Positions 7,113 through 14,031 of a DNA stretch of 14,182 nucleotides are shown in pieces. Position 1 is the first letter of the stretch, and each line of letters begins with the position of its first letter. Below the pieces are notes generated by a model that saw nothing but the letters and a program-made list of their open reading frames with translations, was not told the DNA's origin and ran no database searches. Source of the DNA: Alphaproteobacteria bacterium (GTDB lineage Bacteria > Pseudomonadota > Alphaproteobacteria > Sphingomonadales > Sphingomonadaceae); the NCBI GenBank assembly GCA_018830415.1, contig JAHJSJ010000202.1:1-14182 (forward strand), written 5' to 3'. The position numbers were made by a program, and so were the translations under genes.

Positions 7113-8011
7113 CGATCGATCGCGCCGCGATCATCGGGCTGGGCCTGCTCGGCGGTTCGATCGGCCTTGCGATCAAGGCGCGGGGTCTGGACATTGCCAC
7201 CACCGGCTGGGACCGTGACCCAGCGGTGCGGGCCAAGGCAGCGGAACGCGAGCTGGTCGGGCAGGTCTGCGACACCGCCGCCGACGCGGTGACTGACGCC
7301 GATCTGGTGATCCTGTGCGTTCCCGTTGGCGCGATGGGCGATGCGGCGCGTGAACTGGCCCCCGGCCTTTCCCCCCACGCCATCATCAGCGATGTCGGAT
7401 CGTCCAAGGCCGCGGTCGCCGCCGCGCTTGCTGCGGCGCTGCCTAGTGCCTGCATCATCCCCGCGCACCCGGTTGCGGGCACCGAGCAGAGCGGGCCGGA
7501 GGCGGGCTTTGCCACGCTGTTCGCGGGCCGTTGGTGCATCATCACCCCGCCCGATGGTGTCGACCCGGCGGCGCTGGCGGCGCTTTCGGACTTCTGGACG
7601 GCGCTCGGCTCGAAGGTCGAACTGATGGACGCCGCGCACCACGATCTGGTGCTTGCCGTGACCAGCCACATCCCGCACCTGATCGCCTACACGATTGTCG
7701 GCACCGCGAGCGATCTGGAGGACGTTACCCAAAGCGAAGTCATCAAATATTCCGCCGGGGGTTTCCGCGACTTCACCCGCATCGCCGCATCCGATCCGGT
7801 GATGTGGCGCGATGTGTTCCTGACCAACAAGGGCGCGGTGCTGGAGATGCTGGGGCGCTTTTCCGAAGACCTTACCGCGCTGCAACGCGCGATCCGTTCG
7901 GGCGACGGGGACACCTTGTTCGACCTGTTTACCCGCACCCGCGCGATCCGGCGGCAGGTGATCGAACAGGGGCAGGACGATGAGCGCCCCGATTTCGGGC
8001 GGGATCACTAG
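7109..8011 (+). CDS. tyrA: Prephenate/arogenate dehydrogenase (TyrA family)
   Basis: Oxidatively decarboxylates prephenate and/or arogenate in tyrosine synthesis. From the GTG at 7109 the product has 300 residues. The N-terminal Rossmann fold has GLGLLGGS (G10, G12, G15) and an aspartate at the end of strand 2 (GWDRD, D35), pointing to NAD rather than NADP. Substrate-site segments are HPVAGTE (H120), SHIPH (H187, H190) and FRDFTRIAASDPVMWRD (R224), matching the histidines and arginine known from characterised TyrA proteins. There is no ACT or chorismate mutase domain, so it is the short monofunctional form. The GTG overlaps the hisC stop (GTGA), indicating translational coupling. A GTG five codons earlier is less likely. 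Confidence 0.94.
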   Translation: MTIDRAAIIGLGLLGGSIGLAIKARGLDIATTGWDRDPAVRAKAAERELVGQVCDTAADAVTDADLVILCVPVGAMGDAARELAPGLSPHAIISDVGSSKAAVAAALAAALPSACIIPAHPVAGTEQSGPEAGFATLFAGRWCIITPPDGVDPAALAALSDFWTALGSKVELMDAAHHDLVLAVTSHIPHLIAYTIVGTASDLEDVTQSEVIKYSAGGFRDFTRIAASDPVMWRDVFLTNKGAVLEMLGRFSEDLTALQRAIRSGDGDTLFDLFTRTRAIRRQVIEQGQDDERPDFGRDH

Positions 8012-8402
8012 ACCGCCGCCCCTCCTTCCGGTGCGCCTGTAGGAGACATATGAGACACTGTCCAGGAACACAAAACCGCCCGCCCCGCACGATCCGCTGG
8101 AAGGCCGCTGTGCGGGACGGGAAACGGGGGCATACCGGAAGGTCATGCGGGCGAAGCTGACAGGTCAGACCCAAGTAGGAAAGCAGGCCTGCGGTCCAGC
8201 GTCAGGGCATCGGACAGGCGAGGCAACGCACCCATCCCAGCGCGCGGCCCCTTTTTTGTGTAGAACGGCACTCGTTTAAGGGGTCCGCTTCTCGGTGGCG
8301 CCAGAAAAAACCTGCCGTTCGGCTAGCGACCCCGTTCCGGTCATGCCCGGCCTGCTATGAGCTGCACAAAACATGATCTAGTCCGACTGGTGCTAGGGCG
8401 AT
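8012..8402. other. Gene-free 391-base gap between converging genes, rich in possible RNA pairings
   Basis: No reading frame here looks like a protein. Structure is visible: 8080-8090 pairs with 8110-8120 (10 of 11 pairs), 8095-8101 (CGCTGGA) with 8195-8201, 8058-8063 (CTGTCC) with 8212-8217, and 8035-8040 region bases CGCCTG with CAGGCG at 8215-8220. GCGCGCGGCCCC followed by TTTTTT ends at 8257. To the right, GAACGGCA (8263-8270) pairs with TGCCGTTC (8313-8320). For the minus strand a small GCC/GGC hairpin is followed by TTTTTT (plus-strand A-run 8305-8310). The gap must hold the 3' ends of tyrA and the DUF2939 gene, and could also hold a small RNA. I did not recognise 6S, SRP, RNase P or tmRNA signatures. 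Confidence 0.4.
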
Positions 8403-9125
8403 TCAGTAGTTATACCAAACGTCGTCGGGGCCCATTTCACCCAGCTGCTCACAAGCAAATTCGTCACCTGCATCACAGTCGGTTTGTAGTTCGTCACGGT
8501 GAACTGTTCCACCGTAGCCTGAGAGCTCGTCGTGCGGCGATTCAGTTACCGCAGCATCTGGTGAGACCTTGGTGTCAATTTGCTCCTCCGACGCATCGAC
8601 GCCCTGATTTGCTTTCACTTCAAATGAAGGAAGTCGAACTCCTACTAATTTCCAGCTAAACCATTGACGTTCGAATATTAACTGTGTGCGGTCTTTTGCG
8701 CGGAGACTGAAGGTGTTGATGCCTGAACGCTCAATGCCGCCAACAGCGTCGAATTCCCTGACAAAATTTAGAGCGAGTGTGTCGTCTGGCTTTCTAGATC
8801 TACGTTGGAATACGATCCGGATTGCAGTAGGATTCACCAATTGCTCGACCATCGGGTCGGCAATCGCAGCGACTCCCACGGCTCCAAGTTGGTCGAACGG
8901 GTTATCGCTCTCTGTAGCCGCCAATGCAGCCTGCACGGAAAGCTCTTCTTTCAGTGAGGTTCGCAGCCGTTCAAAATCGATGTAGCTTGAGAAGGCTTCA
9001 TGGTCACCCTTGTTAAAAGCGGTCTGCATTCCCCTGAGCGTCATTATCGGGGAGGCGAAGTAGGCAAACGCGACAACCCCTACGATGACAATGACCGCGC
9101 TTATGGAGATGGACCTTCGTGACAT
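8403..9125 (-). CDS. DUF2939-type membrane-anchored protein of unknown function
   Basis: A 240-residue protein with one N-terminal membrane helix (about 8-24) and the rest probably periplasmic. The stretch from residue 25, SPIMTLRGMQTAFNKGD then YIDFERLRTSLKEEL, matches the DUF2939 pattern as I remember it, and the domain probably ends near W159-V163. After it comes a polar acidic linker and a distinctive tail, CDAGDEFACEQLGE (217-230), resembling the cysteine-pair unit of Sel1/Hcp-like repeats. The ATG at 9125 is chosen over a TTG eight codons earlier (9149). GGGAA lies about 7 bases before the ATG, and a TTGACA box lies further upstream. The DNA is far less GC-rich than its neighbours (28/60 at 8941-9000 against 39/60 at 6901-6960), suggesting later acquisition. 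Function is unknown. Confidence 0.8.
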   Translation of the reverse strand: MSRRSISISAVIVIVGVVAFAYFASPIMTLRGMQTAFNKGDHEAFSSYIDFERLRTSLKEELSVQAALAATESDNPFDQLGAVGVAAIADPMVEQLVNPTAIRIVFQRRSRKPDDTLALNFVREFDAVGGIERSGINTFSLRAKDRTQLIFERQWFSWKLVGVRLPSFEVKANQGVDASEEQIDTKVSPDAAVTESPHDELSGYGGTVHRDELQTDCDAGDEFACEQLGEMGPDDVWYNY

Positions 9126-9160
9126 AGATGTTCCCGTAATACGCTGCAATCGACAGGGTT

Positions 9161-9189
9161 AGCTAATTGAATTAGAACGAATATGTCAA
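9161..9189 (-). promoter_or_regulatory. Candidate promoter of the DUF2939-type gene
   Basis: On the minus strand a perfect -35 box TTGACA (9189-9184) is followed after 17 bases by TTAGCT (9166-9161), a poor -10 match. It lies 36 bases upstream of the ATG at 9125, in an AT-rich stretch. The -35 match and spacing are good, the -10 is weak. Confidence 0.4.
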
Positions 9190-9192
9190 TTG

Positions 9193-9219
9193 AAGCCTCG
9201 CCCTTGCAAGGTAGGGCTT
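9193..9219. terminator. Short palindromic hairpin after the DUF1643-type gene
   Basis: AAGCC (9193-9197) pairs with GGCTT (9215-9219) around the perfect palindrome CCTTGCAAGG (9202-9211). It lies 17 bases past the DUF1643-type stop codon and before the DUF2939-type promoter. There is no T-run, so a terminator role is tentative. Confidence 0.35.
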
Positions 9220-9235
9220 GGATGATTTTCGTAAA

Positions 9236-9748
9236 TCACCACTTTTCAATTGCTTGATCGTCGGGAACCCGACCTCGACCCCGGGCCATCGGATGCCTAG
9301 GATTGCCGTGTCCGGTTTTTCCAAGAGTTACCAGTTCGACAGACTTAGACCTGTCTTTCACCCGTCTAATGAACCGGTCATCTTCACCTTCCCATGCCCC
9401 ATCATTGCCCCACGCAATGAGTAGCTTGTTGCCATTTTTTTCTGCGACGACGATGATATCATCGAGCCACTGGTCGTTCCTATCGTTCGCTCGGTTCATG
9501 CTCGCCCACATCTGACTCGGTTTTGGAGAGCACAGAGGATAGAGGTTGACGATGGCCAGACCGCCATAGCCCCAGCGTTTCGCGAAGTTGGTCAAGCGTC
9601 GTATAGTGGGGTCGTCTTTTTGTGCATTCCCGTTACTCGGATTGAGCATGCAAATGGGCAGCTTCTTGGCATCTTCGTCCCAAATTCGTTCGAGAAAGAA
9701 GCGATAGTGCCCGCACTCGCTGAAGACTGCGTCGGCTTTTGTTTCCAT
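9236..9748 (-). CDS. DUF1643-family protein
   Basis: A 170-residue soluble protein that follows the DUF1643 pattern along its whole length: YRFFLERIW (15-23), CMLNPSNGNAQKDDPTIRR (33-51), the strand-turn AIVNLYPL (65-72), LLIAWGND (109-116), and the closing GKTGHGNPRHPMARG (143-157). The biochemical role of the family is not known to me. Members occur singly in scattered bacteria and in phages, which suggests mobility. The ATG at 9748 is fixed by GGGGAG six bases upstream. The frame stays open a further 36 codons upstream, but that stretch spans the binding site and looks non-coding. GC is lower than in the flanking operons, as for the DUF2939-type gene downstream, so both may have arrived together. 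Nothing in the sequence ties it functionally to plsC. Confidence 0.85.
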   Translation of the reverse strand: METKADAVFSECGHYRFFLERIWDEDAKKLPICMLNPSNGNAQKDDPTIRRLTNFAKRWGYGGLAIVNLYPLCSPKPSQMWASMNRANDRNDQWLDDIIVVAEKNGNKLLIAWGNDGAWEGEDDRFIRRVKDRSKSVELVTLGKTGHGNPRHPMARGRGRVPDDQAIEKW

Positions 9749-9754
9749 CAGAGA

Positions 9755-9760
9755 CTCCCC
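9755..9760 (-). promoter_or_regulatory. Ribosome binding site deciding the DUF1643 start
   Basis: GGGGAG on the minus strand lies six bases before the ATG at 9748. It selects this start over an upstream one in the same open frame. Confidence 0.65.
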
Positions 9761-9914
9761 TATGCGCGGAACGTGACCAGTAAACACAACAATCAATTTT
9801 ACAAATGACGAACCGTGGAATTTGGCTGAAGGCAGACCTTCGCCTTTCCACCCCACTTGCGGTCATCCACCCTGCGACCATCATCACCCGGAACCGGACA
9901 TGGCGCGTTGGGAT

Positions 9915-10607
9915 CTACCCGTTCAGCGCATTGATCGCCGCGTGCACCCGCGCTTCGACCTCGTCGCGCGGCAGGCCCGCCGGGATCGTCTCGCCCACCT
10001 TGTAGGTAATCCGCCCCGGACGCTTTACCGCATGGTGGTATAGCCGCCCGCTATCGACCGCAATCGGCACCACCGGCAGGCGCAACAATTTGTAAAGCCC
10101 GGCAAAGCCTGCCTGCAACCCCGGCCGCGTGCCCTGCGCCACGCGCGTGCCTTCGGGGAAGATCACCAGCGGGCGGCCTTCTGCCACGCGCACCTTTGCC
10201 AGGGCGAGCATTTCGCGCAAAGTCTTTGCGCCCTTGTCGCGCGCCACCGGGATCAACCCATAGGTCAGCGCCGAATAGCCCCATCCCGGAATGCTGAACA
10301 ATTCCTGCTTGGCGAACACCGCCGGGTGCGTGAACAGGCGCGGGGTATCGATCGCTTCGAAGAAACTCTCATGCTTGACCGCGATCAGCACCGGCATGTC
10401 GGGGATTTCGCCGTCGATCACCACTTCGATGCCGAGCACGTTTTCCACACACCACAAATGCCAACCGCCCCACTTGGCCACCACCGGGCGCAGCCACGCC
10501 TTGCGCGCGATAATCGCGATCACCGATGCGCTCACCAGAAACACGCTGCCGCCATAAAACAGCACATAGAACGCCAGGCTGCGCAGCGCGGCGAGGAGGA
10601 AGGTCAT
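9915..10607 (-). CDS. plsC: 1-acyl-sn-glycerol-3-phosphate acyltransferase (PlsC family)
   Basis: Acylates lysophosphatidic acid to phosphatidic acid at the inner membrane, a core step of phospholipid synthesis. The 230-residue protein has one or two N-terminal membrane helices (about 5-34), then the acyltransferase blocks: KHESFFEA (78-85), which is the HX4D motif with glutamate (H79, E84), FAKQELFSIPGWG (98-110), and VIFPEGTR (148-155), the glycerol-phosphate-binding motif. The Glu-for-Asp variant is also seen in other PlsC-like proteins, so an acyl-donor or acceptor variant is possible. The start overlaps the ydcF-like stop by 4 bases (ATGA), making it the last gene of the ftsE-ftsX-ydcF-plsC unit. 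Confidence 0.92.
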   Translation of the reverse strand: MTFLLAALRSLAFYVLFYGGSVFLVSASVIAIIARKAWLRPVVAKWGGWHLWCVENVLGIEVVIDGEIPDMPVLIAVKHESFFEAIDTPRLFTHPAVFAKQELFSIPGWGYSALTYGLIPVARDKGAKTLREMLALAKVRVAEGRPLVIFPEGTRVAQGTRPGLQAGFAGLYKLLRLPVVPIAVDSGRLYHHAVKRPGRITYKVGETIPAGLPRDEVEARVHAAINALNG

Positions 10608-11134
10608 AACTCGGCAAGCCCCGCCGCCCGGCTGGCGATCAGTTTGTGATATTCCAGAAACAATGTGCCAAAATCCGGTTGCGAAGGCACGGCATCGCGA
10701 ATCACCGTGACATGGCCGGGCAGCGTCCGTTCAACCTCACCCGCGGCGCGGCGCATATGCCAATCGGTCGTCACCAGCCTTATCGAGGTGACTTCGTTCT
10801 GCGCCACCCACTTGGCAGTTTCCGCCGCATTGGAACGGGTGTCCACCGCCGCAAAGCCCAGCGTGATGCAGCATTCCATCTGTTCCGGCGCAACCCCGAA
10901 CTCGGCAGCGAATTCGCCGGGGCGCACTTCGGAATCGACCCCGCTGACCAGCATTTTGGCGGCCAACCCCTGATCCAGCACCTCCAGCCCGCGCGCGATC
11001 CGCCCGGCCCCGCCGGTGGGCACGATCACCGCGTCGGTTGTAACCGCGTCCGCCTCACCGGGGAGCGTCACGACGAACCACAGGAAGCCGATCACCCAGA
11101 CCAGAAACACCAAAGAAACACCGCGCCGGATCAT
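10604..11134 (-). CDS. YdcF family (DUF218) membrane protein
   Basis: A 176-residue protein with an N-terminal membrane helix (about 5-22) and a DUF218/YdcF domain, probably on the periplasmic side. Family features are TTDAVIVPTGGAGRIARGLEVL (in part, residues 32-53), KMLVSG (60-65), DTRSNAAETAKW (98-109) and VTTDWHMRRA (121-130). Related proteins (SanA, ElyC, YdcF of E. coli) are linked to envelope integrity, but the enzymatic role of this family is unclear. The ATG at 11134 lies 8 bases after the ftsX stop and is preceded by GGGG. The frame is open further upstream inside ftsX, but the membrane helix starts only at this ATG. The stop overlaps plsC. Context suggests an envelope function alongside FtsEX. 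Confidence 0.88.
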   Translation of the reverse strand: MIRRGVSLVFLVWVIGFLWFVVTLPGEADAVTTDAVIVPTGGAGRIARGLEVLDQGLAAKMLVSGVDSEVRPGEFAAEFGVAPEQMECCITLGFAAVDTRSNAAETAKWVAQNEVTSIRLVTTDWHMRRAAGEVERTLPGHVTVIRDAVPSQPDFGTLFLEYHKLIASRAAGLAEL

Positions 11135-11142
11135 GCCTGCCC

Positions 11143-12093
11143 CTAGAGCATGTCCTTGAGGGCAAGCGCAATGGTGATCCGCGCCGTCAGCAACGCAATC
11201 AGCACTCCGACAAGCGGAACGGCAGCGATCACCAACCACTCAGCGAGGCCAAATCCGCCGCCGCTGGTCAATCCGCTGTCCAGTGCGGCGAATTGCTGGC
11301 CCAGCAGCAACACCGCCGCCATGCCCAGGCCTGCGCCCACCACCGCGCCGAAAGCGGCTTCGCGCAGCACGGTGCGCAGAAATACTGCGGAAATCTGGCG
11401 ATCGGTCGCGCCGAGCAGGTGAATGATTTCGACCGTGTCCCGCGCTCCGGCAAAGGCGTTGCGCGCCGCCAGCCACACCGCAGCCGCGGTCGCCAGCGCC
11501 ACCAGCGCGATCAGCCCCAGCGCCAGCCATTGCAGCGCCGACAGCGCGCGATAGACCGGTTGCAGCCAGTCCGATTGGGCATCAACCCGCGCGCCGGGAA
11601 CAGTTTGTTCAAGCGCCGCCGCAATCCGGGCGACATCATCCGGGGCCGCGCTACGCGACAATTCAACGTCAATCAGCGCCGGGATCGGCACATCGCCGCT
11701 CGCCGCGCCTTCGCCCAGCCAGGGTTCAAGCAGGGCGACCAATTCTGCCTCGGGCACCAGTCGCACCGCGCGCACCCCGTCGATTGCGGTCAACACCCGC
11801 ACCGCATCAGCGCCGCGCGCCGCGCGCAAATCGGGGTTGGGTTCGATCACCTGCACGGTTACCGCCGCCGACAGATCGGCGCTGGCGCTGGTCGCCAGGT
11901 TCTTTAACGCCAGCCCGCCCGCCGCCGCGATCACCACCAGCGCGATCAGGATCGCGATGACCCACGGGATCGGCCCGGCAAAGCGGGTTGCAGGCAGCAG
12001 CCGCGCCGCTGCCCGGTTGCGCGCAGGAGCGGCCAGATCGGCGGCGTTATCCGGTTCGGGCGCATCCGACAGAGGCGGCGGCGGCGTGTTCAT
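11143..12093 (-). CDS. ftsX: Cell division ABC transporter permease FtsX
   Basis: The membrane subunit of FtsEX, which in other bacteria transmits FtsE ATP hydrolysis across the membrane to control peptidoglycan hydrolases at the division site. The 316-residue product has a proline-rich cytoplasmic N-terminus, then four membrane helices (about 44-63, 188-210, 246-266 and 285-308). A periplasmic loop of about 120 residues separates the first two, the standard FtsX layout. The cytoplasmic coupling segment EIIHLLGATDRQI (222-234) is characteristic. The ATG overlaps the ftsE stop by 4 bases. The partner hydrolase activator is not in the window. Confidence 0.94.
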   Translation of the reverse strand: MNTPPPPLSDAPEPDNAADLAAPARNRAAARLLPATRFAGPIPWVIAILIALVVIAAAGGLALKNLATSASADLSAAVTVQVIEPNPDLRAARGADAVRVLTAIDGVRAVRLVPEAELVALLEPWLGEGAASGDVPIPALIDVELSRSAAPDDVARIAAALEQTVPGARVDAQSDWLQPVYRALSALQWLALGLIALVALATAAAVWLAARNAFAGARDTVEIIHLLGATDRQISAVFLRTVLREAAFGAVVGAGLGMAAVLLLGQQFAALDSGLTSGGGFGLAEWLVIAAVPLVGVLIALLTARITIALALKDML

Positions 12094-12827
12094 GCCCCGA
12101 TCTCACTTGAGGCGGCTGGGCGCGGGGGATAACGCAGCGCGCCGGTCGGATCGGACAACTGCCCCTTGTTCAGCCGCATGATCAGCGAATCGGGCACTTT
12201 CTTGAGCAGGTGGACATCGTGGGTCGCCACCACCACGGTTGTCCCCACGCGGTTGTTCAAGGCTTCGAACAGGCGCAGCAGTTTCAACGCCATTTCGGGA
12301 TCGACGTTGCCGGTCGGCTCGTCCGCGATCAGCATCTGCGGGCGCGCGATCACGGCGCGGGCAATGGCCACGCGCTGCTGCTCCCCGCCAGACAGTGTTG
12401 CCGGGATCGCATGGGCGCGGTGGGTGAGGCCGACCCAGTCGAGCATCTCCGCAACCGCCTTCACCACCCGCTTTTCATCCGCGCCTGCCAGTCGCAGCGG
12501 CAGCGCGACATTGTCGAAGGCGGTGAGATGCGGCACCAGCCGGAAATTCTGGAACACCACCCCCAGCCGCCGCCGCAGATCAGGCAGGCGTTCGCGCGGC
12601 ATGGTGATCAGATCCTGCCCGAACATCCGGATCGCCCCGCGCGATGGCCGCTGCGCGAGGTAAAGCAGTTTCAACAAACTGGTCTTACCCGCCCCGCTGG
12701 CGCCGGTCAGGAAATAGAAGCTGCCGGGGTAAAGGGTGAAGGACAGATTGCTCAGCACTTCGGGATCGGTGCCGTAACGCAGGCCGACATTGTCAAACTT
12801 CACGTGTCCGGCAAGGCGATCATTCAT
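12090..12827 (-). CDS. ftsE: Cell division ATP-binding protein FtsE
   Basis: The cytoplasmic ATPase of FtsEX. The 245-residue ABC protein has all motifs intact: Walker A GASGAGKT (42-49, K48), Q-loop Q93, signature LSGGEQQR (145-152), Walker B MLIADEP (165-171) with catalytic E170, and H-loop H203. The ATG at 12827 is preferred, with AGGTG about seven bases upstream; a GTG three codons earlier is the alternative. The C-terminus extends some 20 residues past the usual FtsE end with a Pro/Ala-rich tail. It is the first gene of the minus-strand unit and shares a 166-base divergent intergenic region with the zinc-ribbon gene. Confidence 0.95.
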   Translation of the reverse strand: MNDRLAGHVKFDNVGLRYGTDPEVLSNLSFTLYPGSFYFLTGASGAGKTSLLKLLYLAQRPSRGAIRMFGQDLITMPRERLPDLRRRLGVVFQNFRLVPHLTAFDNVALPLRLAGADEKRVVKAVAEMLDWVGLTHRAHAIPATLSGGEQQRVAIARAVIARPQMLIADEPTGNVDPEMALKLLRLFEALNNRVGTTVVVATHDVHLLKKVPDSLIMRLNKGQLSDPTGALRYPPRPAASSEIGA

Positions 12828-12993
12828 TGCGCGCACCTATCAGCGCGGCAAGGCCGGGGGAAGGCGAACATCGCACGCTTGTAATAAAGAGTGCCGAAAA
12901 ATCGCTCACGATGTGGAAAAACCCGCTGAAATCGCCTGCGCGGGGGTGCTTGCCCTTGTGCGCGGATGAACGAAGGCTATTGCAATTCAAGAT

Positions 12994-13947
12994 ATGATCA
13001 TTGCCTGCCCAGCCTGCGGCACCCGCTACGCGGTGCCCGATGCTGCCATCGGCAGCGACGGGCGGACTGTGCGCTGCGCCAAGTGCAAGCATAGCTGGTT
13101 TCAGGACCCGCAGGTGCTCGATCTGGAACCCCCGGTTGACGCTGCGGCAGCGCCGCCCCGCGCAGCTGCTGCCCCCACCCCGCCGCCCGCTACCCCTGCA
13201 CCAGAGCCAGCGATGCCGCAGCCCGCGCCTAAAACGTCCGGCGATGGCCCTTCGATCAACCATTGGCGCACATCGGATTCTCCCGCATATTCAACAACCG
13301 ATTATGATGAATCGTCGATTGCGGTGCGCGCCTTGCGACGCGGGCTTAGCCAGAACACGGCAGATGGCGATGAAAGCCGGGTAATCCCCCGCACCGATCC
13401 GCCCGCCGCGCCTGACCAACGTGAGGCCTATGCCGAACCGGATGCTGACCCCCCGTTTGCAGATGAAGAATATGCCGATGAGGAATCGCGCTTCGGGTAC
13501 CGCGCCCCTTTCATCCGGCGGCGCAACACGTTAAAATTGTGGACCTTTGCTGCGGCAATCTTTGCTGTGCTGGCAACCGGGACAATTGTTGCGGTCAATT
13601 ACTACAGCCTGCCGGACTGGTTTCCCTTAAGCCAACCGACCTTCGGCATCGGCCAACCGGGGCTTGAACTCGATTTTCCACCCGCCGAACAGCGCCCTGA
13701 AACGCTGGAGAACGGCGAGACCATGTTCCGGGTGCGCGGCACCATAACCAATACCGCGCGCGAAACATTGACCGCGCCCAACCTGCTGGTGGTGTTCAGC
13801 GACGCGCGCGAACGCAAGGTCGGTGATTGGGTGGTGGTTCCGGCCAAACGCCAGCTGGCTCCGGGAGAAACCGTCACCGTGACCGAGGCGATCGCCAATA
13901 TCCCACCCGGCGCAGCGGTTGCCGATCTGGGTTGGGCACCCAATTAA
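12994..13947 (+). CDS. MJ0042-type zinc-ribbon membrane protein with DUF3426 domain
   Basis: A 317-residue protein in three parts. The N-terminal zinc ribbon (1-36) has CPAC (C5, C8) and CAKC (C28, C31), the MJ0042 pattern. A long low-complexity Pro/Ala then acidic linker follows (about 45-165). One membrane helix (about 183-203) leads into a C-terminal beta-rich domain (about 225-315, with FRVRGTITNTARETLTAPN near 245-263) of the DUF3426 type. The ribbon should face the cytoplasm and the C-terminal domain the periplasm. The function is unknown to me. Proteins of this build lie next to ftsE or in similar division-gene settings in alphaproteobacteria, so an envelope role is a reasonable guess. 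No clear ribosome binding site precedes the ATG at 12994; a leaderless transcript is possible. Confidence 0.9.
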   Translation: MIIACPACGTRYAVPDAAIGSDGRTVRCAKCKHSWFQDPQVLDLEPPVDAAAAPPRAAAAPTPPPATPAPEPAMPQPAPKTSGDGPSINHWRTSDSPAYSTTDYDESSIAVRALRRGLSQNTADGDESRVIPRTDPPAAPDQREAYAEPDADPPFADEEYADEESRFGYRAPFIRRRNTLKLWTFAAAIFAVLATGTIVAVNYYSLPDWFPLSQPTFGIGQPGLELDFPPAEQRPETLENGETMFRVRGTITNTARETLTAPNLLVVFSDARERKVGDWVVVPAKRQLAPGETVTVTEAIANIPPGAAVADLGWAPN

Positions 13948-13958
13948 GCGGCTTGCGC

Positions 13959-14018
13959 GGGGCGAAACCCCTTGCTAGTGGGCCGCTCCTACCGCGGGGC
14001 CAGCACCTTGGCTGCCCC
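13959..14018 (+). terminator. Two hairpins between the zinc-ribbon gene and the tRNA
   Basis: The first is GGGG-CGAAA-CCCC (13959-13971), starting 12 bases after the stop codon. The second pairs GGGGC (13996-14000) with GCCCC (14014-14018) and AGC (14002-14004) with GCT (14011-14013), with one bulged C and a six-base loop. Neither is followed by a real T-run, so termination here is probable by position but not certain. Confidence 0.45.
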
Positions 14019-14031
14019 GACATACCCGAGT

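Noticed and set aside
6887..8146. Open minus-strand frame of 419 codons opposite hisC and tyrA
   Set aside because: It lies antisense to two convincing, motif-complete genes. Its product is Arg/Gly-rich with no domain I recognise, as expected of a shadow frame in high-GC DNA.
8135..8195. Resemblance to SRP (4.5S) RNA: CCGGAAGG, CAGGTCAG and GGAAAGCAGGCC close together
   Set aside because: The elements are in the wrong order and spacing; the invariant GGTCAGGTCCGGAAGGAAGCAG-like core is not continuous.
11293..11907. Open plus-strand frame of 204 codons opposite ftsX
   Set aside because: Antisense to ftsX, Arg/Gln/His-rich product typical of a shadow frame.
12210..12884. Open plus-strand frame of 224 codons opposite ftsE
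   Set aside because: Antisense to an ABC ATPase with all motifs intact; no independent evidence of coding.
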